Source: an uncultured Nitrosomonadales bacterium (GTDB taxonomy: Bacteria > Pseudomonadota > Gammaproteobacteria > Burkholderiales > Gallionellaceae). Taken from it: DNA of 6,326 nucleotides. Below are positions 6,204-6,326 of this stretch, piece after piece. The notes below the pieces were generated by a model, which was not told the origin of the DNA, ran no database searches, and saw only the letters and a list, made by a program, of their open reading frames with translations. The position numbers and the translations under genes were made by a program. Each line of letters opens with the position of its first letter. Positions within the stretch are counted from its first letter, which is position 1. Location of the stretch: the NCBI GenBank assembly GCA_903934275.1, contig CAIZNF010000708.1, forward strand, positions 1-6,326. The letters run 5' to 3'.

Positions 6204-6326
6204 ATGTTGTTGGTTTACAAAATAAGATTTTATGAATTCCCTTTTTTAGGTCGGGCTGTACCCGATAGCTATGCCTGGCAGGTAGAACCGCCGTTATTGC
6301 ACTATTGATAGAGAAATGTAATAAGC

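Noticed and set aside
6250..6266. Small hairpin TCGGG/CCCGA as a terminator
   Set aside because: The run of T precedes the stem on the plus strand, and an A-run follows it on the minus strand, so neither direction gives a terminator.
5835..6308. A 157-codon open frame on the plus strand
   Set aside because: It runs antisense through the STAS gene and its leader; the STAS frame has clear family motifs and a strong ribosome binding site, this one has neither.
6202..6324. About 40 open codons on the minus strand ending in a TAA that overlaps the STAS ribosome binding site, as the end of an upstream operon gene would
   Set aside because: The arrangement is suggestive, but the stretch is short enough to be chance, has no recognisable sequence, and its start is off the window.

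Overview
The window looks like a betaproteobacterial chromosome, possibly Nitrosomonadales or Gallionellaceae-like. This is inferred from the gene order lepA-lepB-DUF4845-rnc, the style of the HD-GYP and STAS proteins, and the moderate base composition; no marker gene fixes the genus. All intact genes lie on the minus strand, so transcription runs from right to left.

Right part (about 4552-6326): a small anti-anti-sigma (STAS) protein is followed 2 bp later by an HD-GYP phosphodiesterase with a DUF3391-type N-terminus. This is a probable two-gene signalling operon joining partner-switching control to cyclic-di-GMP turnover. The leader at 6204-6326 shows no feature I can support.

Middle (3720-4551): 832 bp without an intact gene, but not empty. 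On the plus strand lie the degraded remains of a P4-type tyrosine recombinase (about 3933-4494), with two in-frame TGA codons, two frame changes and no catalytic domain. A roughly 142-bp palindromic insertion (4152-4293) splits it. Removing the insertion rejoins the integrase reading frame exactly at a conserved GINP segment. The insertion carries a strong G-quadruplex motif.

Left part (1-3719): a conserved housekeeping operon for translation, secretion and RNA processing. It holds lepA (elongation factor 4), lepB (signal peptidase I), a small DUF4845 membrane protein, and rnc (RNase III), which runs off the left edge. The 163-bp gap between lepA and lepB is mostly filled by a second, unrelated repeat element (1790-1906) with about 20-bp terminal inverted repeats. 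The last three genes are tightly packed: 16 bp between lepB and DUF4845, and an 11-bp overlap between DUF4845 and rnc.

I found no wholly new system. The points most worth a second look are the two MITE/REP-like palindromic elements, the integrase fossil that dates one of them, and the STAS/HD-GYP pair.
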